A stretch of DNA of 64,000 nucleotides, taken from Tilletiopsis washingtonensis (Eukaryota > Basidiomycota > Exobasidiomycetes > Entylomatales). Shown here one piece after another: positions 21,982-30,960 of this stretch. Numbering within the stretch: position 1 is the first letter of the stretch; each line of letters opens with the position of its first letter. The stretch is taken from positions 266,239 through 330,238 of the forward strand of contig NW_020311999.1 in assembly GCF_003144115.1 (NCBI RefSeq), in the 5' to 3' direction. The notes under the pieces are model-generated. The model made no database searches. It was not told where the DNA came from and saw only the letters and a list, made by a program, of their open reading frames with translations. The translations under genes and the position numbers were made by a program.

Positions 21982-23116
21982 ATGCGTTTCTCTGCCGCCA
22001 CCGTCGCCCTCGTGGCGACGCTCTTCGCTGCGTCGGCCATCGCCAGCCCCATCGCTGGTGAGTGTTGTCCGCCTGGTGCCGCCGTGGTGGCTGGATGGTG
22101 CTCGACGGCCGGGCCTGTTGGTGTCGAGCCTGTGGTGGCCATCGAAGGGGTGCCAGGTGCTCGTGGTCGTCGTCGACGGTGGTCGTCATCCAGTCATGGA
22201 GCACGGTGTCATGCCGGTCTATGGTCGTCATCTGCATGCATGCGGCCTCGTGTCGCACGACTGGTGACGGCCATGTCGCCGAGGAACGATGTCGCCCGTC
22301 GGACACGGCCGTCGTCGTCACCATCGCACGGTGGACGCTGCCGTCGTGGTCGTCATCCACCACCATGGACCGTCGGCACCATGGATGGTGACGTCGGCGT
22401 CGTCGTCCGAGGCGCTGCCTCGTCGTCCAGTCGACCGACCGATGCCACGGCCGGTCGTCGCCGTCGATGGTCGTTCGCACCATGCATCCATCCCACGGAC
22501 CATCGACTGCACCTGCTGACACTACGCCGCCCACAGTCAACGCCGAGCAGGTCGAGGCCCGCTGGGGCCGTGTCTCGCCGCTGAAGCGCGACGAGGCCGT
22601 CGAGGCCCGCTGGTCGCGCGTGCCGCCGACGAAGCGCGAGGAGGAGAACGTCGAGGCCCGCTGGGGNNNNNNNNNNNNNNNNNNNNNNNNNNNNNNNNNN
22701 NNNNNNNNNNNNNNNNNNNNNNNNNNNNNNNNNNNNNNNNNNNNNNNNNNNNNNNNNNNNNNNNNNNNNNNNNNNNNNNNNNNNNNNNNNNNNNNNNNNN
22801 NNNNNNNNNNNNNNNNNNNNNNNNNNNNNNNTCGCCCCTCAAGCGCGAGGAGGAGAACGTCGAGGCCCGCTGGGGTCGCGTCTCGCCCCTCAAGCGCGAG
22901 GAGGAGAACGTCGAGGCTCGCTGGGGCCGCGTCTCGCCGCTCAAGCGCGAGGAGCAGGACCTCGAGGCTCGCCAGCGTTGGCGCCAGCCCTCGCCGCTCA
23001 AGCGCGAGACCGAGGACCTCGAGGCTCGCCAGCGTTGGCGCCAGCCCTCGCCGCTCAAGCGCGAGACCGAGGACCTTGAGGCCCGTCAGCGCTGGCGCCA
23101 GCCGTCGCCGCTCTAA
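21982..23116 (+). CDS. Secreted Kex2-processed tandem-repeat peptide precursor (KEP-like)
   Basis: Exons 21982..22057 and 22537..23116 around a 479-nt intron. Exon 1 encodes a signal peptide (MRFSAATVALVATLFAASAI...). Exon 2 is a tandem array of short peptides each ending in Lys-Arg, the Kex2 site. Visible units: a first one with ARWGRVSPLKR, a divergent one with ARWSRVPPTKR, several EEENVEARWGRVSPLKR (17 residues), and a second type ETEDLEARQRWRQPSPLKR (19 residues), the last copy ending at PSPL before the stop. Each unit has an acidic spacer and a basic Trp-containing core. This is the layout of fungal KEP proteins and of some Kex2-dependent peptide precursors (mating factors, repellent, dikaritins). 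No modifying enzyme gene (for example DUF3328/UstYa) is in the window, so a modified-peptide product is not supported. An assembly gap (22667..22831) interrupts the array. Function unknown. Confidence 0.85.
22539..23113 (+). repeat. Coding tandem repeats, 51-nt and 57-nt units
   Basis: At least eight units are visible: two divergent at the left end, one cut by the gap, then two 51-nt units (EEENVEARWGRVSPLKR) and three 57-nt units ending in RWRQPSPL. The 51-nt copies and the 57-nt copies are each nearly identical at DNA level, which suggests recent unit duplication. Confidence 0.9.
22667..22831. other. Assembly gap (165 N) inside the repeat array
   Basis: Run of N. The reading frame before the gap and the frame after it differ, so the N count is not a true length. 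In register with the 51-nt units the distance would be 162 rather than 167 nt for three extra copies, so roughly three units may be hidden. Confidence 0.95.
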
Positions 23117-23703
23117 GCGATGATCAGTCCGGCTGAGGCGACTCTCTGCACTACTCGCCCCGCCGCTCCTCGCTGCCTCGGATGCCACTCTCCCGTCCGT
23201 CACCGGCTATCCTTCTCTCCTTACGCAACTTCCTTCATCTTCACGGCCACTTCACGCCTTTGCTACGCCTAGCGGCCCCTTTGCCTCGGCGCCGACGATC
23301 CCAAGCACGACAACACATACTACGACCGTCGCTTCCTTTGCTCTTCTACCCCTCTCCTTCTGCCGCCGCTGCATCTCTTGCGTCCGGCACGTTCGGATGA
23401 ATCGTGGCGCAGGCGTCCGTTCGTACGCCCTCTCCTCTGGATTCTGTCTCGTTGCCCCACACCCCTTTAACGCGCGCGCATGTCCATTGCCCGACTCTTT
23501 TTGTCTCCAATCCTTTTTTCGCCACGGTCCGCTGCCTTGCATCTCTGTGCGAGCAGCCGGATGCGCGCTGCCCATGTACTCTCACTGCGTCGTCGCTCGC
23601 TCCGTCCCTGTCTCACTCGTCGCAATGTCATACCGTCCGAAAACAGCGCCGCCTGGGCTCTCGCGTGTATCGTCTATTCTAGGTGCCACGTCTCGGTCAC
23701 AGA
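23117..23703. other. Intergenic region between convergent genes
   Basis: About 590 nt, C/T-rich on the plus strand after the repeat-precursor stop (cttctctccttacgcaac). No gene seen. Confidence 0.45.
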
Positions 23704-25492
23704 TCACGGGCAGACGGGTCCGGCGATTCCAGCTGCGTGACGTGGTGAGTGAGGCACGGAGGAGGCGCAGAGGCGCACTCACAGAGCTGGCCGACGATGT
23801 CCACGACGCCCTGCAGGATGAGCGGTCAGTGAGGTACAGGACGCTTCGAGCACGCCACGCACATCGCCGACGCCGTTGTGTCCGCCGTGCGGCGTGCGGA
23901 TGAGCGAGACGGACGCGCCGCTGCCCGTCGAGAAGGAGTGCACCTGCGCCCAGGCGCCGTCGCGCGACATGGCCGGCGTGATGGAGACCGAGGCGTTGCG
24001 AGCCTTCAGCCAGGCCTTCTCGTCGAGCGGTGCGGTGCCGCGCGAGGTCGGCGCCGTGGCAAGGCCGAGGTGGGCACGCAGCGCGCCGTCGAAGAGCGCC
24101 TCGCCGTGTGCGCATGGGATCACGTCGTCGTCGTCGGCGTGCGAGATGATGATGTGCGGGTGGCCTTGACGCGCTGCCGTCGTCTCGGCGGCAGCAGGCG
24201 TCACGGCGCCCTCGACGGAGAGACCGCTGGCGCGAATCAGGTGCGGCACGACCTTGAAGTTGGCAAACTGCGAGTAGAGGAACTTCGGGATAAGATCTGT
24301 GCGAGGAGCATGAGCGGAGAGCTGCCTGTGGCCTGGCACGCCTGCGCACTCTGGTGGTTCGGGAACAGCTTGAGTGGCGCAAAGATCTGGACGAGGCCGC
24401 CGATGCGGTACGACGTAATCAGGTGCGCAATCGAGATATACGGCGCGATGAGGAACATAGCCTCGGGCGGCGTGCCTGGGTGTGGCACTCGCATCAGCGT
24501 CAACTCGGTCACTACCCGCTTCGGACGCACCCGACTTGACGAGGATGTCCGTCAGCGCGACGGCCACGCCCGTGCCCAGGCTCTGTCCAACAACGAGCAC
24601 GTTGCGCGTACGCTCCGCCTCGGGCACGCCGATGGCCGCCTTGCGCTCCATCAGCCAGTCCCACGCCGCCTTGGCATCCAGCGCCAGGCCATCCTCCGTC
24701 GGCTCGCCCTGCGAGTCGCCAAAGCCGCGGTAGTCGATGGCGATCACGTTGGCCGACGTGCGCGCCGTGAACTGGTTGTACGAGGCGATGCGGAACGGGG
24801 CAGCGCGGTTCGCTGCGTTGCCGTGCAGGTCTGCAGCAAGCGTCAGCGCCGTGCAGAGCGTCGCTGCGACACCGGACCCTCACAGATGACCGTCGGGTAG
24901 TCACGCAACGCCTCGTCGTATGCGTCGTCCGAGAGCGGGGCAGCATCGAAGCTCGGGAACACCTTGCGGTGGTACACGTCGCTGAGGCGCGCGCTGTGAG
25001 CTTGGCGACTCGGCAGCCACACTGCGCCAGCACTCACGGAAGCACGTGCCATGCACCTGGCAGAGAAGCATCAGCACGACAGTAAGCTCACGTACAGCAG
25101 ACGACGCACCGATCTCGACGCCGTCACTGGTGGTGAAGCGCAGATTGCGCGTCTTCTGCGCTAGGGGTGCATGGCGTGAGGCGCAGCTCGGGCGCGGCCA
25201 GCTGAGCACTCACGCGCCAGGCCGTAGCGCTCCGGCTGCGAGAACTTTGCCTGCGCAGACGAGTCAGGCGTCTGCGATACGGCTACAGCCAGTGTGGTCG
25301 CTCACGTTGAAGGGAAACTGGATCTTGTGCAGGTACAGGTTGCTGTCCGAGTGTCTGAGCATCGCCTCGCTGCGGCCGTGCCTGGCCCAGCGGCACTCAC
25401 TGCGCCTGGAAGCTGCGCGTCATGAGCGCACAGACGAAGGCGACGTAGAGGGCGCCGCCGACGAGCGGCTGTGTGGCAGAGCGTGAGCCCAT
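23704..25492 (-). CDS. ABHD12/BEM46-like alpha/beta hydrolase, membrane anchored
   Basis: Eleven exons (minus): 25401..25492, 25306..25354, 25214..25250, 25110..25160, 25038..25056, 24884..24993, 24531..24830, 24350..24475, 23863..24296, 23783..23810, 23704..23732; 424 residues. The N-terminus has a membrane segment (PLVGGALYVAFVCALMT). Then TSDGVEIGAWHVLP, the oxyanion motif HGNA at about 122, DYRGFGDSQGEPTEDG, the nucleophile elbow GQSLG with Ser near 203, the Asp region SHADDDDVIP and the His motif HGGHNGVGD. This matches ABHD12-type serine hydrolases (monoacylglycerol or lysophosphatidylserine lipases facing the ER lumen or outside). Exon 25038..25056 is a 19-nt microexon encoding AWHVL, required to complete the conserved EIGAWHVLP. 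An alternative upstream start (ATG near 25572, MAGSSGSFLARAHY) would need one more intron with a weak GTGGTC donor. The C-terminal two exons are less certain than the rest. Confidence 0.85.
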
Positions 25493-26360
25493 GAGTCCTC
25501 GCTGCGGGCGGTGGTGCGGCACGGCTGACCACGTAGTGTGCGCGCGCCAGGAAGCTGCCCGACGAGCCGGCCATGGCGGGCGGAGCAGCTGCGCGAGAGT
25601 CGAGCGAGCGGGCGGTGTCGAGGGCGCGGCGGATCCTCGAGGCGTGGTGCGGTCTACCGAGTCTAGTCTAGACGAGTCTTGCGCGGGCGGCGGTGTCGAC
25701 GATGTGGTGGGAAGGAAGCAGCGAGTAAGAGTGCCGGCGCAGCGCACGTTCGGCTTCGCGGGCGCCGCCCCTCCACCTCGCCTCGAAGTCGCCTCAGGGT
25801 GCCGGCTGCCTCGTGGGAACAGCTGCTCGGCGGGCCCCAACAACACCGTGCCGACAGCACACCAGCGATGCATCGCAGCTGATGCTGCGGCAGGTGCTGC
25901 CGGTGTCTCTTGTGCGCAGCTCAGACTCTCCACTGCCGTCCGCTGCCTGCGTTCGTCGCTCCTCGTGCGCGCTGAGCAAGGCATGCCGGCGCCGTCTGGC
26001 GCCTCACGCGCGTCAGTCGACAGGCCAGACTCCGGCTCAGGGCAAGTGGCGCTCGCTGCCTCTCGAGGAAGACGCTCCGTCGCTGAAGCGCACCTGCCCT
26101 GGCGCCCAGCTGTGCTGTCTTGGCCCTCGTCGCTGCCTCGCCGCTGCTGCGTGCTTCAGCGCTTGCCCAGCGTGCTCGCCCGGGGGCCGGATCGGGCATC
26201 GGGCGCTGCTCGGCCCGCGCGCTGTCCGAGTCCCGAGGCGCCGCCTTTCCCTCTGTCCTTCGCGTGCGCATGGCTCGGCGTGGTGGACAAGGCACCTGGC
26301 ACCGCTGTCGCTCCCTGCTCCGCTCCACCACACCCTCTCCACCCCTCGCACCACTCCGGC
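25493..26360. other. Divergent intergenic region (hydrolase / PPR gene)
   Basis: About 870 nt. The PPR reading frame stays open through most of it, but nothing conserved is encoded there. The 60 nt before 26361 are a pyrimidine-rich leader. Confidence 0.4.
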
Positions 26361-28856
26361 ATGCTCAACCGCAGCCTCTGCGCCGCAGCGCGCGCTCGAG
26401 GCATGCTCGCCGCGCCACTCGTCGGCTCAGCCGCCCCCTCGCACGCTGGACCATCTCGCGCCGCCCACTCGCACTCCGTCGCCGGCGCCGTGTCGCAGCC
26501 CGCAGCAGGCGACGCTCGGCCGCAGCATCGTGCACGCAAGGGCACCGGGGGCAATCGGCAGCTGCCCGGAGTTCGCAATCAGCAGCAGCGAGCACAGCCG
26601 CGCGCAGCCGCATACGCAGAGCACGACGTCTGGCAACCGCTGTCGCCGCCCAAGCCTGCCTTTGCGCGGCCGCCACGGCAGCCGGCGTGGATGGCGGCGC
26701 CGCGGGACAATGCCGCCACACAGCACAACGGCAGGCTGCTGCGCCTGCGTGCTGCGCTCGGCGCTGGCGATGGCGCGGCAGTGCACGAGGCCTGGCTGGC
26801 GCTGGGCGAGGGCCGCAGCCGGCTCATCGAGGCGGACCGTGTGCTGCTGCTGCGCCTGGCCAAGCGCGAGCTGGAGGACGCCGGCGGCGACACCGAGGCC
26901 ATCGCAGCGGCGCGCCGAGACTACGCTCTGGCAGCGGCTCAGCGACGCAGTGCGCTCACCGTCGACTGGGCGCGCCTCTGTCTGCGTGCCGGCGACGTCG
27001 ACACGCCTGCGCGCCTCGCAGCCACGTTCATCGGCGCGGCGCCGCCAACACACGCCGGCGTCGATGTGCAGGTTCTGAGTCTGGTGTCGCTCGCCATGCT
27101 GGGCTGGTGCAGCCAGAGCAGAGACCTGCAGCCGTTGCTGGCCCTCGTGCGCGGCCAGCCGCATCTGCGCTCCGCTACCATCTCGCTGCCGCGTATCAGG
27201 CGTACGTGTGATGCAGTCTTCAAGGAGCAGCCATGCCTGCTGCCCAACGCCGAGCAGGCCAGAGAAGCGGCGATGGAAGCTGCGCCGCTGCTTGATGCCT
27301 CGTGGGGCATCGACAGCCTGCCAGCAAGACAGGCCGAGGACGAAGAGGACGACGGCGAGCCGGCCAGGTCCCTCGCTACTTCAGATCCCGACACGCAGAA
27401 CTCGCTCGCTACCCGCTTCGCCTCGCTTGCCGGCATGCGCCAGGCGGACGCTGTCCTGGCGCTGGACGCTGCCGCTCAGCGTGCCATTGAGCTCGGCTAC
27501 CTGCGAAGCGGTGCCGATGCAGAGTGGACCGACCAGACGACCGCGTCGCTGCTGGAGGCGCTGCTCGGGCTCGACAAGCGGGCAGAGGCGGCTGCAGCGT
27601 GGAAGGCACATTTGGTGCGCAGTGGCAAGCCGCGGCCATCGTCGACTGTATGGAGCGGCCTGCTGCATGGCTATGCCCGCGTCGTCGACTCAACGGCGCT
27701 GTGGGACACCTGGAAGAGCATGCGGCCCGAGGAGCGCACGCCGAAGATGCTCACGACGACCATCAGCGGTCTCTTCCACGGCCGCGAGGTCGAGGAGGCG
27801 AGGGAGCGCGCCATGGCCCTCTTCCAGGAAGCGCGCTCGCAGGGCCCGCTCTCCGTCGAGGTGTGGAATGCCGTGCTCTACGGCCAGGTCACCTCTGACC
27901 GCATCGCCGTCGTCGAAAGCCTGCTCCAAGAGATGGTCGCCGGTCACAACGGCGCACCGCGGCCCTCGGTTTCGACGTTCAACACGGTGCTGCGCTACTT
28001 TGCGCGGCGCGGCGACATCCCCGAGCTGCAGGCGCGCCTGCGTGCCATGAGCGAGTTCGGCATCGAGCCGGACGTGGTGACGTACACGACGGTGCTCGAC
28101 GGCCTCATGCGCGCCGGGCGCAGCTCGCCCACCGCCACGGTGCTGCAGCTGATGCGCGAGAGCGGCGAGGCGCCAAACGTGTACACGCACACGGCGCTGC
28201 TCAAGGGCCTGCTCAACCCCGGCGGCACGCTCGAGGCCAGCGGCGCGCGCATGCACGCCGTGCCGCACTTCCGCGAGGCGCTCGAGCTGCTCCTCAAGAT
28301 GGAGGCCGAGGGCCCGCTGCCCAGCGAGGTCACGTACAACGCCGTCGCACACGCCGTGGTGCGGCACGGCACAGACGTGCACGAGGCGCTCTCCACGCTG
28401 CCCGAGCCCTTCTCCTCGCCTGTGCCGCTGTCCGCGCCCGGCGAGGAGCCAGGCGTGCTCGACTGCCTCGCGCGCGAGGCGCCGAACGTCGGCATCGCGC
28501 TCCAGATCTGGGACCGCATGCGCGCACGCAAGCTGCCTCTCCCGCGCCCGGCCGTGCACACGTTCCTCATGGCATTCCTCAGCGCCAGCCATCTGCCCGA
28601 GCCGGCGGTGCGGGCGCTGGAGCGGCGCACGACGCAGCTGCTCGAGCGCTGCACCTCCGAGGGGCCCTCGCCGCGCCCGCGCACGTGGCTCCTCGTGCTG
28701 CAGCTGCTGATGGAGCGCAACAGCCCTGCAACCCTCAAGCGCGTGCTCGCGCTGCACGGCAAGTGGGCCGCCGATCGTCCCGAGGCCGCGGACGGCATGC
28801 TTGGCCGGCTGGTCCACCAGGCACGCACGCAGCTGGCGCAGGACCGAGGCGAATAG
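26361..28856 (+). CDS. Mitochondrial pentatricopeptide repeat (PPR) protein
   Basis: Single exon, 831 residues from the chosen start MLNRSLCAAARARG, which begins a basic, acid-free presequence and follows a pyrimidine-rich leader. The frame is open further upstream, so a longer form cannot be excluded. PPR helices are visible in the middle and C-terminal half: WNAVLYGQVTSDRIAVVESL, STFNTVLRYFARRGDIPELQ, VVTYTTVLDGLMRAGRSSPT, VYTHTALLKGLLNPGG and VTYNAVAHAVVRHGTD. Such proteins bind organellar RNA and act in mitochondrial mRNA processing or translation; the target cannot be told. N-terminal half is helical and Ala-rich with weaker repeats. Confidence 0.85.
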   Translation: MLNRSLCAAARARGMLAAPLVGSAAPSHAGPSRAAHSHSVAGAVSQPAAGDARPQHRARKGTGGNRQLPGVRNQQQRAQPRAAAYAEHDVWQPLSPPKPAFARPPRQPAWMAAPRDNAATQHNGRLLRLRAALGAGDGAAVHEAWLALGEGRSRLIEADRVLLLRLAKRELEDAGGDTEAIAAARRDYALAAAQRRSALTVDWARLCLRAGDVDTPARLAATFIGAAPPTHAGVDVQVLSLVSLAMLGWCSQSRDLQPLLALVRGQPHLRSATISLPRIRRTCDAVFKEQPCLLPNAEQAREAAMEAAPLLDASWGIDSLPARQAEDEEDDGEPARSLATSDPDTQNSLATRFASLAGMRQADAVLALDAAAQRAIELGYLRSGADAEWTDQTTASLLEALLGLDKRAEAAAAWKAHLVRSGKPRPSSTVWSGLLHGYARVVDSTALWDTWKSMRPEERTPKMLTTTISGLFHGREVEEARERAMALFQEARSQGPLSVEVWNAVLYGQVTSDRIAVVESLLQEMVAGHNGAPRPSVSTFNTVLRYFARRGDIPELQARLRAMSEFGIEPDVVTYTTVLDGLMRAGRSSPTATVLQLMRESGEAPNVYTHTALLKGLLNPGGTLEASGARMHAVPHFREALELLLKMEAEGPLPSEVTYNAVAHAVVRHGTDVHEALSTLPEPFSSPVPLSAPGEEPGVLDCLAREAPNVGIALQIWDRMRARKLPLPRPAVHTFLMAFLSASHLPEPAVRALERRTTQLLERCTSEGPSPRPRTWLLVLQLLMERNSPATLKRVLALHGKWAADRPEAADGMLGRLVHQARTQLAQDRGE

Positions 28857-28884
28857 ATTATTAGTTGTGCATCCAGCTTCGTTC

Positions 28885-30318
28885 TCATCGCAGCAGGCGG
28901 TAGAGCGCCCAGCCGAGCCAGATGGGTGCGGCCCAGCAGCAAATGTCGCCGAGCTCGCGGATGCCGCGCAGCTTGATGGGCACCTCTGCGCGCGCCACGG
29001 AGCCCTTCTCCGAGACGGGAAAGACGCCCGTCTCGTAGAAGCCGTCGAGCAGCGCGTCCTTGTCGCGCCACGTCTGCAGCACCCAGGCGTCGAACTTGGC
29101 GCGGTCGTCGAGCGGCAGCTCGCGCGCCGGCGTGATGCGCACATGCATGTGCACCGCCGGCGGCGGCACGCCCTGCATGAAGATCGACGTGAGGGTGTAG
29201 TACGACTGCCCGTAGCCGGCCGGCGGGATGCCGGGGTAGCCCATGGTGAAGTCCTGCGGGAGCGTGTGAGCTGCTGCTGTGCGAATGGCCTGCCCCTTTC
29301 TGCCACTGCTCTGCCATCGCCACGCCGTGTGCTGCAAGCCACTCACCACGAGCTCGAGATCCTCGACATCGCGCAGGCCGCGCAGGCACGTCCACAGGCC
29401 CGTGCTGCGCGGCAGCAGCAGATTCTTCAGGTCCTCGATGCCCTCCTTCTCCGCAAACGCTGCACTCTTCGGCCGCGTGAGCTTGGACACGAGCGTGCCC
29501 TCGGGAAAGATGAGGAGCAGCAGCTTGCCGTTCTGCGCGCGTCCCAGACCGCGCAGGAACTTGCCCAGCGACGCCTCGTCCGAGTTGCTGCGGTCGATGA
29601 AGTAGAAGCCGAAGAACTGCATGCCCCAGCCGATGAACGGGATCCACTTGAGCGACGCCTTGAGGATGATGGTGATGCTGTCGGCCAGGTCGGCAAAGTA
29701 GGCGATGTTCTGGAGCGGTGTGAGCACGAGGAGTGGGGCCAAACGATGCGTCTTGCTCACCCAGAGATACAGCCAGTCGGTGTACACCTGTAGGTACAAG
29801 AGTCAGCTGCGATCTAGGCGAAGAGCTGTGCTCAGCCCTGATGAGCAGCACCCGTTGGCTCCAAGCAGCATCGAACGCTTTGAGGCGGATGCTGGGCCGG
29901 CTCCGCATACCACGCTCAATCGCCCACTCACCTGATGGTTGCTCATCCACACGCCGCGGCGCGGCAGGTCCAGCCCGGCAAAGCGGCCCTTCTTGTCGGT
30001 GCGCACGACGGCGGCGGCACGCGCGCCCTCGCACGTGAGCACCAGCTTCGTCGGCGCAAAGAACTGCGTGATGGCGACGATGAGGCGGCCAAAGGCATGC
30101 TTGGTGTAGCGGATGCCGGCGTGGAAGTAGGGCCGCGTGGCCGGCAGCACGGCGAGCGGCACGAAGAGGTACTGCGTGGCGTGGGTGACGAGGATGCATG
30201 CGTTGAAGTAGAGGGCGAAGAGGGCCGTCTGCAGCGCCGCCGAGCGCGGCGGGCGCGCGTCGATGGGCACGGCCCACTGGCCGGGCGGCTTGGCGTGCAC
30301 GGCGCTGGCGTGCGACAT
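28885..30318 (-). CDS. LPLAT-family acyltransferase (lysophospholipid / LCLAT1-like)
   Basis: Exons 29932..30318, 29347..29787 and 28885..29253; 398 residues. The acyltransferase motif I NHQVYTDW (H-x4-D at about 128-133) is split by the first intron right after NHQ. Motif III is LIFPEGT. Hydrophobic segments lie near residues 30-60, in the middle (PLLVLTPLQNIAYFADLADS) and at the C-terminus (ICCWAAPIWLGWALYRLL). NHQ-x-YTDWLYLW and the WIPFIGWGMQFFGFYFIDR block are typical of the lysocardiolipin/1-acylglycerol-3-phosphate acyltransferase branch, which includes yeast Cst26. It probably acts at the ER in phospholipid remodelling; the exact lipid is not determined. Its stop lies 28 nt from the PPR stop (convergent). 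Confidence 0.9.
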
Positions 30319-30960
30319 GGCGGATGGGGGCGAGAGGCAGGGCGGGCGACGGCGAGGCGAGGCTGATGCGTTGAGGCGCGAGGTGGAGCTCCATGCTGTG
30401 GCTCGGCTCGCCGATCCCGCTCTCGGCACTCGGGCTCGCCCCGGCGCAGCCACAGCCACAGCGCCGTGACGCCGGCGCGCAGCACCGCAGCAGAGAAGCA
30501 CATCAGCGCGCGCAGCCGCCGGTCCGGCACAGCTGCGTTCAGGCGGTCCGCGGGAATGCGGCGTCGGCGCGCCGAACCCTGGGCCGTGTCAGATGCCGGC
30601 GCCGGCAGTGCAAGCTCGGATGCCGGTGCGTCTCGTCGTCGAGGGAGAGGAGGCGCAGTCGCTAGTGTGCCGCGGCGATGGAGTGAGGTGGCCGTGCAGC
30701 GTGGGAAGGAGCACAGCCGCGCGCCGGCCAGCAGCGCGCGCTGCTGTCGTGGCTCCTCTCGCGGCGCGCTCTCCTGTGTCCAAAGTTGCTGCCGAGCCGT
30801 GCCCCGCCGCTATCGCACCCGAGCTTCCCTCCACAGCACCTCGCTCTGCCCCGCATCCGCGCCGGGCGTGTGCTCCTTGCCTCCTCTCCACACGCATCCA
30901 TCCACCCGCGCCGCTCCGCCGCCGCGCCGCCCGCCGCCGCGCGAGGCCTTCCTGCCCGCC
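30319..30960. other. Divergent intergenic region (acyltransferase / RhoGAP)
   Basis: About 640 nt between two starts. The right part (30860-30960) is a C-rich leader. No motif recognised. Confidence 0.4.

Noticed and set aside
22539-23113. CRISPR-like array
   Set aside because: The repeats are contiguous coding units without spacers, in a eukaryotic gene.
21982-23116. Repeat precursor as a farnesylated basidiomycete pheromone or a dikaritin-type modified peptide
   Set aside because: No C-terminal CAAX motif, and no DUF3328, tyrosinase or peptidase genes nearby; only the Kex2 repeat layout is supported.
25473-26360. N-terminal extension of the PPR protein to 1,127 residues
   Set aside because: The frame is open but the added sequence is low-complexity and overlaps the 5' end of the divergent hydrolase gene; the start at 26361 begins a plausible presequence.
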